This document shows positions 1 to 7,951 of a stretch of 64,000 bases of DNA, piece after piece. The position numbers were made by a program, and so were the translations under genes. Source of the DNA: DASVCN01 sp040905665 (GTDB lineage Bacteria; Deinococcota; Deinococci; Deinococcales; Trueperaceae); NCBI GenBank assembly GCA_040905665.1, contig JBBDRD010000041.1:124001-188000 (forward strand), in the 5' to 3' direction. The notes beneath the pieces were generated by a model, which worked only from the letters and a program-made list of their open reading frames with translations, was not told the origin of the DNA and did no database searches. The stretch's first letter is position 1; each line of letters starts with the position of its first letter.

Positions 1-640
1 CCTGGTCGGCATACTGAGCCGCCACCGTCGAGTAGTTCATGAGGGCTCCGACGTGACCACCGAGCAGCGCGGGCACGGCCGACCCGGTGCCGGTAAACGG
101 CACGTAGGTAATCTGAACATCCGCCTGGTCGGCCAGGAGCATGGTGTCGATGTGGTTCACGGTGGCAGTTCCGCTACCGCCCATCGTCACGGCGCCCGGG
201 TTCTCGCGGGCGAAAGCCAGCAGGTCGTCGAGAGTTTCGAAGGGGCTGTCCTCACGAACGAGGACGACGCTGGGGGTGAACTGGAAGATGGTGAGGATTT
301 CGAAACCGTAGGTATCGAAACCGGCGTTGGCGCGCTCCATCGGCTGGGTAACGATATGCGGAAGGTTGATGCCGATCACCGAATAGCCCTCGGTATCGGG
401 GTTGCGCTGGAAGTTGCTCCAGGCAACCGCACCGCCCCCGCCAGCCTGATTGGTGATGGTTACCCTAACGCCCAGGATCTCCTCGAGGTGTTCCTGCTGC
501 AGGCGAGCGGTTATATCCGACTCACCACCGGGGTCGAACGAAACGATGTAGTTGATGGGGCGCTCCGGAAACTGAGCCAAAGCGCTGGCGGTGAGCGCGA
601 CAAACAGGATTATGATTCCTCTGATCAACCAGGTTCTCAT
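1..640 (-). CDS. TctC/Bug-family tricarboxylate-type substrate-binding protein, 3' end cut by the window
   Basis: Reading the minus strand from the ATG at 640 gives an open frame to the window edge (213 codons). It begins with a Sec signal peptide (MRTWLIRGII..., cleavage probably after ALA at about residue 20), then FPERPINYIV and FDPGGESDITAR, the opening of tripartite tricarboxylate transporter receptors (Bug/TctC). NQAGGGGAVAW, SGTATVNHID and PFTGTGSAVPALLGGHV are further family-typical stretches. Such proteins bind small carboxylates in the periplasm for a TctAB permease, which is not visible here. An AGGAAGG ribosome site lies about 12 nt upstream. The family call is firm; the ligand cannot be read from sequence. 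The C-terminal part lies outside the window. Confidence 0.85.
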   Translation of the reverse strand, partial: MRTWLIRGIIILFVALTASALAQFPERPINYIVSFDPGGESDITARLQQEHLEEILGVRVTITNQAGGGGAVAWSNFQRNPDTEGYSVIGINLPHIVTQPMERANAGFDTYGFEILTIFQFTPSVVLVREDSPFETLDDLLAFARENPGAVTMGGSGTATVNHIDTMLLADQADVQITYVPFTGTGSAVPALLGGHVGALMNYSTVAAQYADQ

Positions 641-874
641 TAGCGTAAGACACCTTCCTCTTCGATAATTACAGTTGAACTCCTGGAGCCGCAGACCAGG
701 AAGGCCGCTTGAGCCGCCCATGCCGCGGGATGTTGAGGACCGTAGGTACCGTTCGAGATCGAGCCGGTACACAATCCTCACCTGCTGTCTATCCACCACC
801 TCCTGTCGAAGGCGAGCCGGCGGCTGATGCCGAGCTCGAATCCGCAAACAGGTGCTTCGTTCGCGATTTTGGTC

Positions 875-903
875 ACGCTACCTTGGGGGAAGGGGGGTGT
901 CAA
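875..903 (-). promoter_or_regulatory. Promoter for the TctC-like gene, with a long leader
   Basis: On the minus strand TTGACA (903-898) is followed after exactly 17 nt by TAGCGT (880-875), a good sigma-70 pair with the TANNNT -10 seen elsewhere in this genome. Transcription would start near 868, leaving a leader of about 230 nt before the ATG at 640. The rest of 641-981 has no convincing gene on either strand. Confidence 0.6.
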
Positions 904-981
904 GCGAGCTGAGAGTTTGCTTTGACGGAGTACGACCTGGTTTAGCCTTGGCTACGACGGCAACGTGTGGCACCGCAGGAA

Positions 982-1896
982 CTAGCCAGGTCCGTCCTCC
1001 GTAACGCTTAGAAAGTCCAGCAGGCGTCTGGTCGCCTGACTGCACAGTTCCCAATTCGGATGCAGCAGAGTCATGCTGCGGGTGAAGCCCGGCGCCGATA
1101 CCGAAAGCGCTCGCAGCTCACCTGCAGCAACCTCTCGCTGCACTGCCAGTCGCGAGATGAAGCCGGCGCCGAAGCCCTGGAGCACCGCCTCCTTGACGGC
1201 GTCGATGCCCGTTGCCTCCAGCGCCACCTTCACGCCGGGCACGGCGAGATGCATCCCTTCAATGGCCTGCTCGACAACCTCGCGGGTACCGGAACCTGCC
1301 TCACGCTGAACGATAGTCAAGCCCGGAAGATCTGCGGCTCCTACGGTTTCCCTGTCGGCCAACGGATGACTGGGCAGGACCGCCAGTACAATCTCGTCGT
1401 GAAACAACGTGCGCGACTCGAAGTCGAGGGGAACGGCCGGCACGGGACCTTCTACCAGGGCGAGGTCGGCATCGGCGCGTTGCAGCAGAGCCAGGGAGTC
1501 GAGGGAGTTTCGGGTGAGCAGCTGGAGTTCGAGTTGCGGGTGGCCGCGGTGGAAGTCGGCGAGTATCCGCGGCAGGAGGTAGACCGCCACCGTCATGCTC
1601 GCAGCTACTCGAATCGAGCCGCGCTGCCCGGCTCGAAGTCCGCGATTCCAACTGCGGGCGCCCTCGAGTGCGCGCACCAGCGCTTGGGCGTAGGGCAACA
1701 ACATGAGCCCGGCTTCCGTAAGTTCGACCCCATAGCGGCTTCGCCGGTAGAGCGGCTCTCCTACCGCTTCGGTAAGCCGCTTTAGTTGGGCCGATACGGC
1801 CGGCTGGCTGCGATGCCGCTCGAGGGCGGCGGCGCTAATGCTGCCATGCTTTGCCACGACGGCGAATGTCGTAAGTTGTTCCGCTTCGATTGCCAT
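982..1896 (-). CDS. LysR-family transcriptional regulator (YeiE/CysB-like context)
   Basis: A 304-aa LysR regulator. The N-terminal winged helix-turn-helix is at residues 4-63 (EQLTTFAVVAKHGSISAAA then SQPAVSAQLKRLTEAVG), followed by the two-lobed co-inducer domain with IRVAASMTVAVYLLPRIL and QREAGSGTREVVE. The frame extends upstream to 1995, but MAIEAEQLTTF at 1896 matches the usual LysR N-terminus, so I place the start there. The gene is divergent from a YeiH-family exporter, the same arrangement as yeiE/yeiH in enterobacteria, where the regulator controls the neighbour. Regulation of the 84-bp intergenic region is therefore likely. The effector is unknown; sulfur or sulfite sensing is only an analogy. 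Confidence 0.88.
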   Translation of the reverse strand: MAIEAEQLTTFAVVAKHGSISAAALERHRSQPAVSAQLKRLTEAVGEPLYRRSRYGVELTEAGLMLLPYAQALVRALEGARSWNRGLRAGQRGSIRVAASMTVAVYLLPRILADFHRGHPQLELQLLTRNSLDSLALLQRADADLALVEGPVPAVPLDFESRTLFHDEIVLAVLPSHPLADRETVGAADLPGLTIVQREAGSGTREVVEQAIEGMHLAVPGVKVALEATGIDAVKEAVLQGFGAGFISRLAVQREVAAGELRALSVSAPGFTRSMTLLHPNWELCSQATRRLLDFLSVTEDGPG

Positions 1897-1941
1897 AACC
1901 ATATATAACGCGTGCTGATAACTAGGGTCAACGAACTCTAT

Positions 1942-1971
1942 TTGCATTGATATCCAACTCGCGACTACGCT
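1942..1971 (+). promoter_or_regulatory. Candidate promoter for yeiH-like gene, leaderless
   Basis: TTGCAT (1942-1947), 18 nt, then TACGCT (1966-1971) precedes the GTG at 1980 by 8 nt with no Shine-Dalgarno. This would give a leaderless or near-leaderless transcript. The segment also lies between the divergent LysR and YeiH starts, where LysR would bind. Confidence 0.4.
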
Positions 1972-1979
1972 GAGTAGCC

Positions 1980-2990
1980 GTGCATCCACCAGCAACTCGC
2001 CTACTCACACTCCTTCCCGGTTTGGTGCTCGTTTCGGGACTTACCGTCGTCTCTTACCTGCTTGCCACGGTGCCGGGACTCACCGTCATGGGGCCGCTCG
2101 TCGTTGCCCTGGTCGTGGGACTCGCATGGCGGGCCGTTGCCGGGCTAGCGCGGCCGGTAGTGGCCGGAGCCTCGTTCTCGGCCCGCACGCTTCTGCGACT
2201 GGGAATAGTGTTGTTGGGCGTGCGACTGGACTTCGCATTGCTTGTTCAGGTTGGCCCCGCGGTCCTGCTGGGAAGCCTGCTGGTCGTGTCGTTGGGCATC
2301 TTCGGAATCGAGCGGCTAGGTGCTCGTTTGGGCCTCTCCCGCGGACTGCGGCTGGGCATCGCTGTTGGGACAGGCATCTGTGGCGCATCGGCGATCCTCG
2401 CCGCGGTGCCCGCAACGCGAATGAACGATGAGGAAGCCGGCGTCTCGGTAGGGATAATCAGCGTGCTGGGGACACTTGGCGTGATCGCCTTCGCCCTCGC
2501 CTCTACGATTTTCGATCTTTCGGACAGCGTCTACGGATTCCTGGTCGGGCTCACTCTCCAGGAGGTAGCGCAGGTGCTGGCTGCCGGCTACGTGCCCGGA
2601 AACGAAGCGGGCGATCTAGCCACCATCGTCAAACTCACCCGAGTTGCGCTGCTCGCTCCGGCGTTGCTGGTACTCAGCAGTCTGCTCGGCGAGTCGGGAC
2701 GCCCCAAGCGCCGCGGCTTCGCTCGCCTGCGCGTGCCGGTCCCGCTCTTTCTGCTCGGCTTCCTGGCAGTGGGCGCGCTCAACAGCGCCGGGATGATTCC
2801 CATATCACTGGCGAACCTCATGCAGGCCGGCAGTTTGCTCTTAACCACGATGGCGATGGTGGGCTTGGGTCTGGGGATAGATCTAGCGGTATTCCGGCGA
2901 GTGGGGACCAGCGCGCTGCTGGTGGGGGCCGTTGGGTTCGTGGGATTGGTGGCGGTGATGCTACCCTATGCGCTTTTGGTGATGCCGTGA
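1980..2990 (+). CDS. YeiH/PSE-family inner-membrane protein (UPF0324, putative sulfate exporter family)
   Basis: A 336-aa polytopic membrane protein with about ten hydrophobic segments. Family-typical blocks are LLRLGIVLLGVRLDFALL (about residues 70-87), GIAVGTGICGASAILAAVPA and TRVALLAPALL. These match the YeiH/UPF0324 putative sulfate exporter family of the cytoplasmic membrane; the true substrate is not established for most members. The start is a GTG without a ribosome-binding site, consistent with the leaderless promoter upstream. The divergent LysR gene is its probable regulator. The length is normal for the family. Confidence 0.85.
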   Translation: MHPPATRLLTLLPGLVLVSGLTVVSYLLATVPGLTVMGPLVVALVVGLAWRAVAGLARPVVAGASFSARTLLRLGIVLLGVRLDFALLVQVGPAVLLGSLLVVSLGIFGIERLGARLGLSRGLRLGIAVGTGICGASAILAAVPATRMNDEEAGVSVGIISVLGTLGVIAFALASTIFDLSDSVYGFLVGLTLQEVAQVLAAGYVPGNEAGDLATIVKLTRVALLAPALLVLSSLLGESGRPKRRGFARLRVPVPLFLLGFLAVGALNSAGMIPISLANLMQAGSLLLTTMAMVGLGLGIDLAVFRRVGTSALLVGAVGFVGLVAVMLPYALLVMP

Positions 2991-3020
2991 TGGAACGTTT
3001 GCCTACGCCGCTCTTCGCTC

Positions 3021-3047
3021 CTTCGTGAATCACGCCTCGTCACGAAG
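3021..3047. terminator. Hairpin between convergent genes
   Basis: CTTCGTGA (3021-3028) and TCACGAAG (3040-3047) form a perfect 8-bp stem with an 11-nt loop. It lies between the converging YeiH gene (+) and the membrane protein gene ending at 3062 (-), with a modest T-rich stretch on the plus side. A bidirectional terminator is the likeliest role. Confidence 0.5.
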
Positions 3048-3061
3048 CTGGGGTTTCGTTC

Positions 3062-3655
3062 CTATCCGCGCTGCCGGCGCCCCTTCGCCCACGCGAACAA
3101 GGCCGTAAACGGCAACGCGCCGAGCAGAGTGCGGTGCAGAGCGTTCCACTGCTCCTGCATGTTCCAACGCCCGGCGAACTCCCCACAAACCGCGTCGAGT
3201 TGCGATCCCAAGACGAGGCACGGGTTCAGGACGCGAGGCAGCACGTCGGCGCCAATAAGTACCACCAGGGTGGCTACGAAAGGCGTTATCAGGGGGCCGG
3301 CGGCCGCCGTTTGTTGGGACCTCAGGTCGCGTATCCCAACGATAAAACCCGGCAGGCAAAGGAGCATCGCCAGCAGGTAGCCGAATGGGGGCAGCTTTAC
3401 GAGAACATCCCCCAGTTGCGAAGCAGCGGTCTGTGGGAAGCAGGGCGGTGCGGCGCAGTCGAACGATTGGAGAAGCGGATCCTCGGGAATGACCGTTCTG
3501 CTCGCCGGGTAGAAGACGCCAACAATGAGCGCCAAGGTGACCGTGTAGACGAGCGCCCGCCAGCCATAGCCGGTTCCTGCCTGGGCAAGCCGCCGCCAGT
3601 CCAGGCCTCTTTGCCTGGCTCGAGGGGGCTCGAAGCTGTCTACATAACGGCGCAT
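3062..3655 (-). CDS. Hypothetical membrane protein
   Basis: A 197-aa protein beginning MRRYVDSFEPP at 3655. The frame runs further upstream, but the added residues look like noncoding sequence. It has at least four hydrophobic segments (around ALVYTVTLALIVGVFYP, FGYLLAMLLCLPGFIVGI, ITPFVATLVVLIGADVLP and TLLGALPFTALFAWA). Cysteines occur in the first extracytoplasmic loop (CAAPPC) and the second (PCLVLGS...VC), which might form disulfides. I recognise no family. It converges on the YeiH gene and is divergent from the iron-uptake operon. Coding is supported by the hydrophobic pattern and GC-biased codons. Confidence 0.6.
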   Translation of the reverse strand: MRRYVDSFEPPRARQRGLDWRRLAQAGTGYGWRALVYTVTLALIVGVFYPASRTVIPEDPLLQSFDCAAPPCFPQTAASQLGDVLVKLPPFGYLLAMLLCLPGFIVGIRDLRSQQTAAAGPLITPFVATLVVLIGADVLPRVLNPCLVLGSQLDAVCGEFAGRWNMQEQWNALHRTLLGALPFTALFAWAKGRRQRG

Positions 3656-3744
3656 CGGCGGGAAGTCTAGCACCGGGCAGCTGCTCACCAAGTGGCGTTT
3701 TTCGTTGGCCGGAAAGCGCCATCTCTTATTTCTAACTTCACTCC

Positions 3745-3798
3745 TTGCGCCCGGCGGGCCGCACGGGTACACTCTCTATATCCGAGTTACAGACTCGG
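3745..3798 (+). promoter_or_regulatory. Promoter and dyad operator of the iron-uptake operon
   Basis: TTGCGC (3745-3750), 17 nt, TACACT (3768-3773) predicts transcription from about 3780. Immediately downstream CCGAGT (3782-3787) and ACTCGG (3793-3798) form a perfect 6-bp inverted repeat with a 5-nt spacer. This is a good position for a repressor such as an iron- or metal-responsive regulator. It does not match the classical E. coli Fur box. Confidence 0.5.
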
Positions 3799-3819
3799 GA
3801 TTCTACTTAGGCGGTTCGG

Positions 3820-3866
3820 CCGGCGGGCACTTCGTGCCAGATATCTCGAGCCTTGCCCGCCGGAGG
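3820..3866 (+). promoter_or_regulatory. Leader hairpin that could mask the ribosome-binding site
   Basis: CCGGCGGGC (3820-3828) is perfectly complementary to GCCCGCCGG (3855-3863), a 9-bp stem. The 3' arm runs into the Shine-Dalgarno GGAGG (3862-3866) of the binding-protein gene at 3873. A small internal hairpin GGCAC-TTC-GTGCC sits in the loop. The mRNA could therefore switch between an occluded and an open ribosome site; in a GC-rich genome this may also be chance. Confidence 0.4.
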
Positions 3867-3872
3867 AAACCA

Positions 3873-4811
3873 ATGCAGAGATCAACTTTTCGGTGCATTT
3901 CAGTCGTTCGCCTTGGCGCGACACTGCTCCTTCTCTCCTCATTCACCCTTGGAACCGCCCAGGGCGAGTGCGATGGCCGGCTCGTCGAGCACGCCATGGG
4001 CTCCACTTGCGTGCCCGAAGAGCCTCAGCGGGTTGTCGTGCTGGATACCGGCGAGCTTGACAGCTCCTTGGCACTGGGCGTAACGCCCGTAGGCGCCGTC
4101 ACCGCCTTCGCCGACGGTGGCTTCCCCTCCTACCTCGACGGTCGAACGGAGGGCATCGAAGTGGTGGGCACCATTGCCGAGCCGAACCTCGAAGCGATCC
4201 TCGCACTCGACCCCGACCTGATCCTCTCGAGCCGCTTGCGCCACGAGGCAATTTACCAGCAGCTCTCCAGCATCGCTCCCACCGTCTTCACCGAGACGGT
4301 TGGCGTGGTGTGGAAGGAGAACCTGCTGGCCAACAGCGAAGCCCTGGGGCTGCGCGAGGAGGCCGAGCAACTGTTGGCCGACTACGATGAGCGCCTTGCC
4401 ACCCTCAGGTCGGAGCTCGACGAGTTGCCCAGCGTTTCCATCGTGCGGTTCCTGCCCGGGCAGATACGAATCTACCTTTCGGAATCTTTCATCGGCACCA
4501 TCATCGAGGACGCCGGTCTACCTCGGCCGCCCTCTCAGCGGGCGGAAGATTTCGCGCTCTACGTCGACAAGGAGGGCATCGCCCTCATGGACGCCGACGT
4601 AATGTTCGTGACCACCTACGGCCCCGCCGAGGATACCGCCGAACAGGAGTTCCGCAGCGATCCGCTCTGGAACAGCCTCGACGTGGTTCAGCGCGGGGAC
4701 GTACACGGCGTTCCCGATTCCTACTGGATGCTCGGCATCGGGCCGGTTGCCGCTAATCTCGTCGTCGACGACCTCTTCACCTATCTCATGGATGGTGATA
4801 GCGGCCAGTGA
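3873..4811 (+). CDS. ABC transporter iron-siderophore substrate-binding protein (FecB/FepB class)
   Basis: A 312-aa secreted binding protein. A signal peptide (MQRSTFRCIS... to GTAQG, about 31 residues) is followed by the type III periplasmic binding fold. Markers are PEEPQRVVVLDTGELDSSLALG, NLEAILALDPDLILSS, LGLREEAEQLLADYDERL and the C-terminal DVMFVTTYG / WMLGIGPVAANLVVDDL. It captures ferric siderophore or a similar chelate and delivers it to the FecCD permeases encoded downstream. The start is the ATG at 3873 behind GGAGG at 3862-3866. The last base overlaps the next gene (GTGA), pointing to translational coupling within a five-gene operon. The exact siderophore cannot be deduced. Confidence 0.88.
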   Translation: MQRSTFRCISVVRLGATLLLLSSFTLGTAQGECDGRLVEHAMGSTCVPEEPQRVVVLDTGELDSSLALGVTPVGAVTAFADGGFPSYLDGRTEGIEVVGTIAEPNLEAILALDPDLILSSRLRHEAIYQQLSSIAPTVFTETVGVVWKENLLANSEALGLREEAEQLLADYDERLATLRSELDELPSVSIVRFLPGQIRIYLSESFIGTIIEDAGLPRPPSQRAEDFALYVDKEGIALMDADVMFVTTYGPAEDTAEQEFRSDPLWNSLDVVQRGDVHGVPDSYWMLGIGPVAANLVVDDLFTYLMDGDSGQ

Positions 4812-5821
4812 GCGTATCCGGGGGGAGTGAGCCGTACCTCTGCAATCTCTTTGCACGAGAACGAGGTCTCGACCCCATTGGGTACGCCGGTGCCTTGGAC
4901 GCCTTCCTGGCGTTCGAGGTGCCGCTGCCCTGGCCGCGAGGAATATTCGAGAGCCGCACCAAGTTGCCCCGCGAGGTTCGTGAAACGATCGCCTGGTTCA
5001 CGCGGGAGGCGCCCTACCGGCTAAGGCCGCTGGTAATCGGGCCCGACCCGCAGTACAGCGTCCCTGGGGAGCGCAGGGTCATCTGGTACTCGCGCCCCAC
5101 CGGTCCGTTCGCTGTTTATGAGCGCTCCGAATATCTGGTCCCCAAGGAGTTGATGGGCGAGCTGGTGGCGGCGTTGATACGGGGCCGCGGCAGCGCCGAG
5201 AGTTTTAGGGAGTACCGGCGGACTGCCCGGGAACGCGACCTGCTCATTTGCACCCACGGATCCCAAGACGCCGCCTGCGGGCGATATGGCGTGCCACTCT
5301 ACCGCCGCCTTCGAATGGCGTCGCCCGAAAACGCCGTGCGTGTGTGGCGCGTCAGCCACTTCGGTGGTCACGTTTTTGCGCCTACCGTGCTCGAGCTCCC
5401 CTCGGCGCGCTCATGGGCATACCTCGAGGACGAGAGTGGCGACGCGTTGCTGCACCGTCGCGGTGATCCCGAAGAATTGCGCGGCAACTACCGCGGCTGG
5501 GCGGCTCTGGAGAGTCCCTTCCTGCAAGCTCTTGAGCGCGAACTCCTCGTACACCAGGGTTGGGGCTGGCTGGATGTTCCCAAGTCCGGGGAGGTACTCG
5601 AACAGGACGATGCACCGGAGCCAAAGTGGGCAGAGGTTCGCATCCACGCCTGGCACTTTGACTCCCACACCAGTTTCCGCGGCCGGGTGGAGGTAAGCGG
5701 GGGGCTACAGATACGGCCGCGCTCCGACAGTCCCGAACTCAAGCCGTACGCTCAGTTCAGGGTCGCCCGCATGGACGTGGACAGAAACGAAGCAGCAGGC
5801 CCGGCGGTCGTGGAGACGTGA
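4808..5821 (+). CDS. Sucrase/ferredoxin-like (Apd1-type) 2Fe-2S protein, probable siderophore-iron reductase
   Basis: A 337-aa sucrase-ferredoxin-like protein. The thioredoxin-like ferredoxin half shows C148 (ICTHGS), C157 (AACGRYG) and H184/H188 (SHFGGH). This two-Cys, two-His set is the signature by which Apd1-family proteins bind a 2Fe-2S cluster. The gene lies between the siderophore-binding protein and its permeases, overlapping the former by 4 bp. The natural inference is that it reduces ferric chelate in the cytoplasm after uptake, a job done elsewhere by FhuF or SIP proteins. The family and ligands are read from sequence; the reductase role is inferred from operon position. Confidence 0.8.
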   Translation: MSVSGGSEPYLCNLFARERGLDPIGYAGALDAFLAFEVPLPWPRGIFESRTKLPREVRETIAWFTREAPYRLRPLVIGPDPQYSVPGERRVIWYSRPTGPFAVYERSEYLVPKELMGELVAALIRGRGSAESFREYRRTARERDLLICTHGSQDAACGRYGVPLYRRLRMASPENAVRVWRVSHFGGHVFAPTVLELPSARSWAYLEDESGDALLHRRGDPEELRGNYRGWAALESPFLQALERELLVHQGWGWLDVPKSGEVLEQDDAPEPKWAEVRIHAWHFDSHTSFRGRVEVSGGLQIRPRSDSPELKPYAQFRVARMDVDRNEAAGPAVVET

Positions 5822-5864
5822 TGAGCGGCGCGCTCCGGCGGTGCATCGAAACGAGGTTGACGTC

Positions 5865-6890
5865 GTGACCCGCGCGATCGCCGTCGCTCAACGTCGCCCC
5901 CGGAATGCTCTCCGCTTGACCGGGCTACTGCTGACGGCGTCCGCGCTAACGCTCTTGGTCGCCGCCAGCCTCGCTGTTGGCAGCATGCAGATTCCACTCC
6001 CCGCCCTCTTGAGCAAACTCCTGTCGCCCGATGGTTCGGTAAACAGCCTGATCCTGCACACCGTGCGATTGCCCCGCGCCCTGTCGGCACTGTTGGTGGG
6101 GGCCTCTCTGGCGGTTGCAGGTGGGATCATGCAGGCTCTCACGCGTAACCCTCTCGCCTCCCCCGGGATATTGGGAGTGAACGCCGGAGCGGCTTTGGCG
6201 GTCGTAGTAGCGGTGCTGGTGTTGGGCAGTCCGCCACTCTCCACCTACGCACTCTTCGCCTTCGCCGGGGCCGGCCTCGCCGGTGCCGTCGTTTATCTCC
6301 TGGGCGCCACGGGCAAGGGCAACAGTTCACCATTACGGTTGGTGCTTGCCGGCGCGGTCCTAATGTCGTTCCTCACTTCGCTCACTACCGCTCTGCTGCT
6401 CCTCGACCAGAACACGCTCGATCAGGTGAGATTCTGGACCGCCGGCTCGCTGGCGGGGCGCGACATGGAGCTTTTCCGGCTTACCGCTCCCTACATGCTT
6501 GCCGGCCTGCTGCTCAGCATCCCGCTGGCGCGACGGCTTACCGCCTTGTCGTTGGGCGACGACGTGGCGCGTGGACTGGGACTGAGGTCGGGCGGGGTAA
6601 AACTCCTCGCCGCACTGGTGGTGATTCTGCTGGCCGGTGGCGCCGTGGCATTGGCAGGGCCAATTGCCTTCGTAGGCTTGGTGGCACCGCACATGGCGCG
6701 CTTCGTCATCGGGTCAGATTACCGTTGGGTACTGCCTTACGCGGCTCTCTTCGGAGCAATCCTGGTCACGTTGGGAGACATCGGCGCTCGGGTCGCCTTG
6801 CGCCCACAGGAGGTGCCGGTCGGGGTCGTCATGGCGCTCGTCGGGGCTCCCTTCTTCATCCATCTGGCTCGGTCGAAGGTAAAGCGGTGA
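5865..6890 (+). CDS. FecCD-family iron-siderophore ABC permease, subunit 1
   Basis: A 341-aa polytopic permease of the FecCD/BtuC family with about ten membrane segments. Typical blocks are VRLPRALSALLVGASLAVAG, QALTRNPLASPGILGVNAGA, LGDDVARGLGL (coupling region) and GPIAFVGLVAPHMAR. I take the GTG at 5865 as the start because GAGG at 5853-5856 is correctly spaced; an in-frame GTG at 5841 lacks a ribosome site. It pairs with the next gene to form the membrane channel. The stop overlaps the next start (GTGA). Confidence 0.9.
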   Translation: MTRAIAVAQRRPRNALRLTGLLLTASALTLLVAASLAVGSMQIPLPALLSKLLSPDGSVNSLILHTVRLPRALSALLVGASLAVAGGIMQALTRNPLASPGILGVNAGAALAVVVAVLVLGSPPLSTYALFAFAGAGLAGAVVYLLGATGKGNSSPLRLVLAGAVLMSFLTSLTTALLLLDQNTLDQVRFWTAGSLAGRDMELFRLTAPYMLAGLLLSIPLARRLTALSLGDDVARGLGLRSGGVKLLAALVVILLAGGAVALAGPIAFVGLVAPHMARFVIGSDYRWVLPYAALFGAILVTLGDIGARVALRPQEVPVGVVMALVGAPFFIHLARSKVKR

Positions 6891-7948
6891 CCCGAAGGAC
6901 AGCCACGGCGAGTAGTACCTGGTGGTTCATTCGCCTCGGCTCGCTCTCGCTGCGGGTGCCGCGTCGTGCCCTGCCGGCAAGCGCCGTGCTGCTGCTGCTC
7001 ATCCTGCTGACGGTGATCATTAGCGTGGGCCAGGGGGAGTACTACATTGCCCCGCTCGACGTGGTTCGGGCCACCTTGGGACTCGAGACGGGCAATCCTG
7101 ACCACCCGCTCGTGGTCCGGACCTTCCGCTTGCCTCGCATCGTTCTGGCGGCGTTGGTTGGCGCTGCTTTAGCGCTTTCCGGAGCGGTGTTGCAGGGAAT
7201 CACCCGCAATCCCCTGGCCGACCCAGGAGTTCTGGGCATCAACCAGGGCGCAGGCCTAGCCGCAGTCACCTTGCTGACTCTGGCGCCTGCCGCTTCGGGC
7301 GCACTGCTGCCCTGGGTCGCGCTGGGGGGCGGGCTGCTCGCCGCTCTGCTCATCTACCTGCTCGCCTGGAACCGTGGGGCGTCGCCCACTCGCCTGCTGC
7401 TGGTGGGAATTGGCCTGGGCGCGGTCGCCACGGCCCTCACTACCTTCCTGATCGTCTTCGGTGACGTGCGCGAGGTTCAGCGCGCCCTCGTTTGGCTTAC
7501 CGGTAGCGTCTACGGCCGTACCTGGGAGCACGTTAGGGTGCTGGGGCTGTGGATGCTGGTGTTGGTGCCTCTGGTGCTCCTGGGAGCCCGTTCGCTCAAC
7601 ATCTTGTCTCTTGGCGACGCGCCTGCCAAAGCGCTGGGGCAACGCGTCGAGTTCGCGCGGGGGCTGCTGATCATCGTTGCGGTCGCCCTCGCCACCGGCG
7701 CGGTTGCGGTGGCGGGGACGGTCGCCTTTGCTGGACTCATGGCGCCTCACGCTGCACGGCGATTGGTGGGAGGCGCCTTCGAGGCGCTCCTGCCGGTAAG
7801 CGCCCTGTTCGGAGCGCTCCTACTGCTGGTAGCCGACCTGGCCGGTCGTACCGTCATCGCCCCAAGTCAACTTCCGGTGGGCCTCGTCACCGCTGTCATC
7901 GGGGCACCTTATCTGCTATACCTTCTGTGGCGCCAAAGGAGTGCATAG
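6887..7948 (+). CDS. FecCD-family iron-siderophore ABC permease, subunit 2
   Basis: A 353-aa paralogue of the preceding permease, starting at GTG 6887, which overlaps the upstream TGA by 3 nt. It contains FRLPRIVLAALVGAALALSGA, QGITRNPLADPGVLGINQGA, LSLGDAPAKALGQRV and GTVAFAGLMAPHAARRLVG, the same landmarks as its partner. Two non-identical FecCD subunits are usual for siderophore transporters (FepD/FepG, FecC/FecD). The frame is open further upstream, but that part overlaps the first permease and looks like shadow sequence. Confidence 0.9.
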   Translation: MTRRTATASSTWWFIRLGSLSLRVPRRALPASAVLLLLILLTVIISVGQGEYYIAPLDVVRATLGLETGNPDHPLVVRTFRLPRIVLAALVGAALALSGAVLQGITRNPLADPGVLGINQGAGLAAVTLLTLAPAASGALLPWVALGGGLLAALLIYLLAWNRGASPTRLLLVGIGLGAVATALTTFLIVFGDVREVQRALVWLTGSVYGRTWEHVRVLGLWMLVLVPLVLLGARSLNILSLGDAPAKALGQRVEFARGLLIIVAVALATGAVAVAGTVAFAGLMAPHAARRLVGGAFEALLPVSALFGALLLLVADLAGRTVIAPSQLPVGLVTAVIGAPYLLYLLWRQRSA

Positions 7949-7951
7949 GAA

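Noticed and set aside
53..643. 196-codon plus-strand frame at the left edge
   Set aside because: It is the antisense shadow of the TctC-like gene, which has a signal peptide, ribosome site and family motifs on the minus strand.
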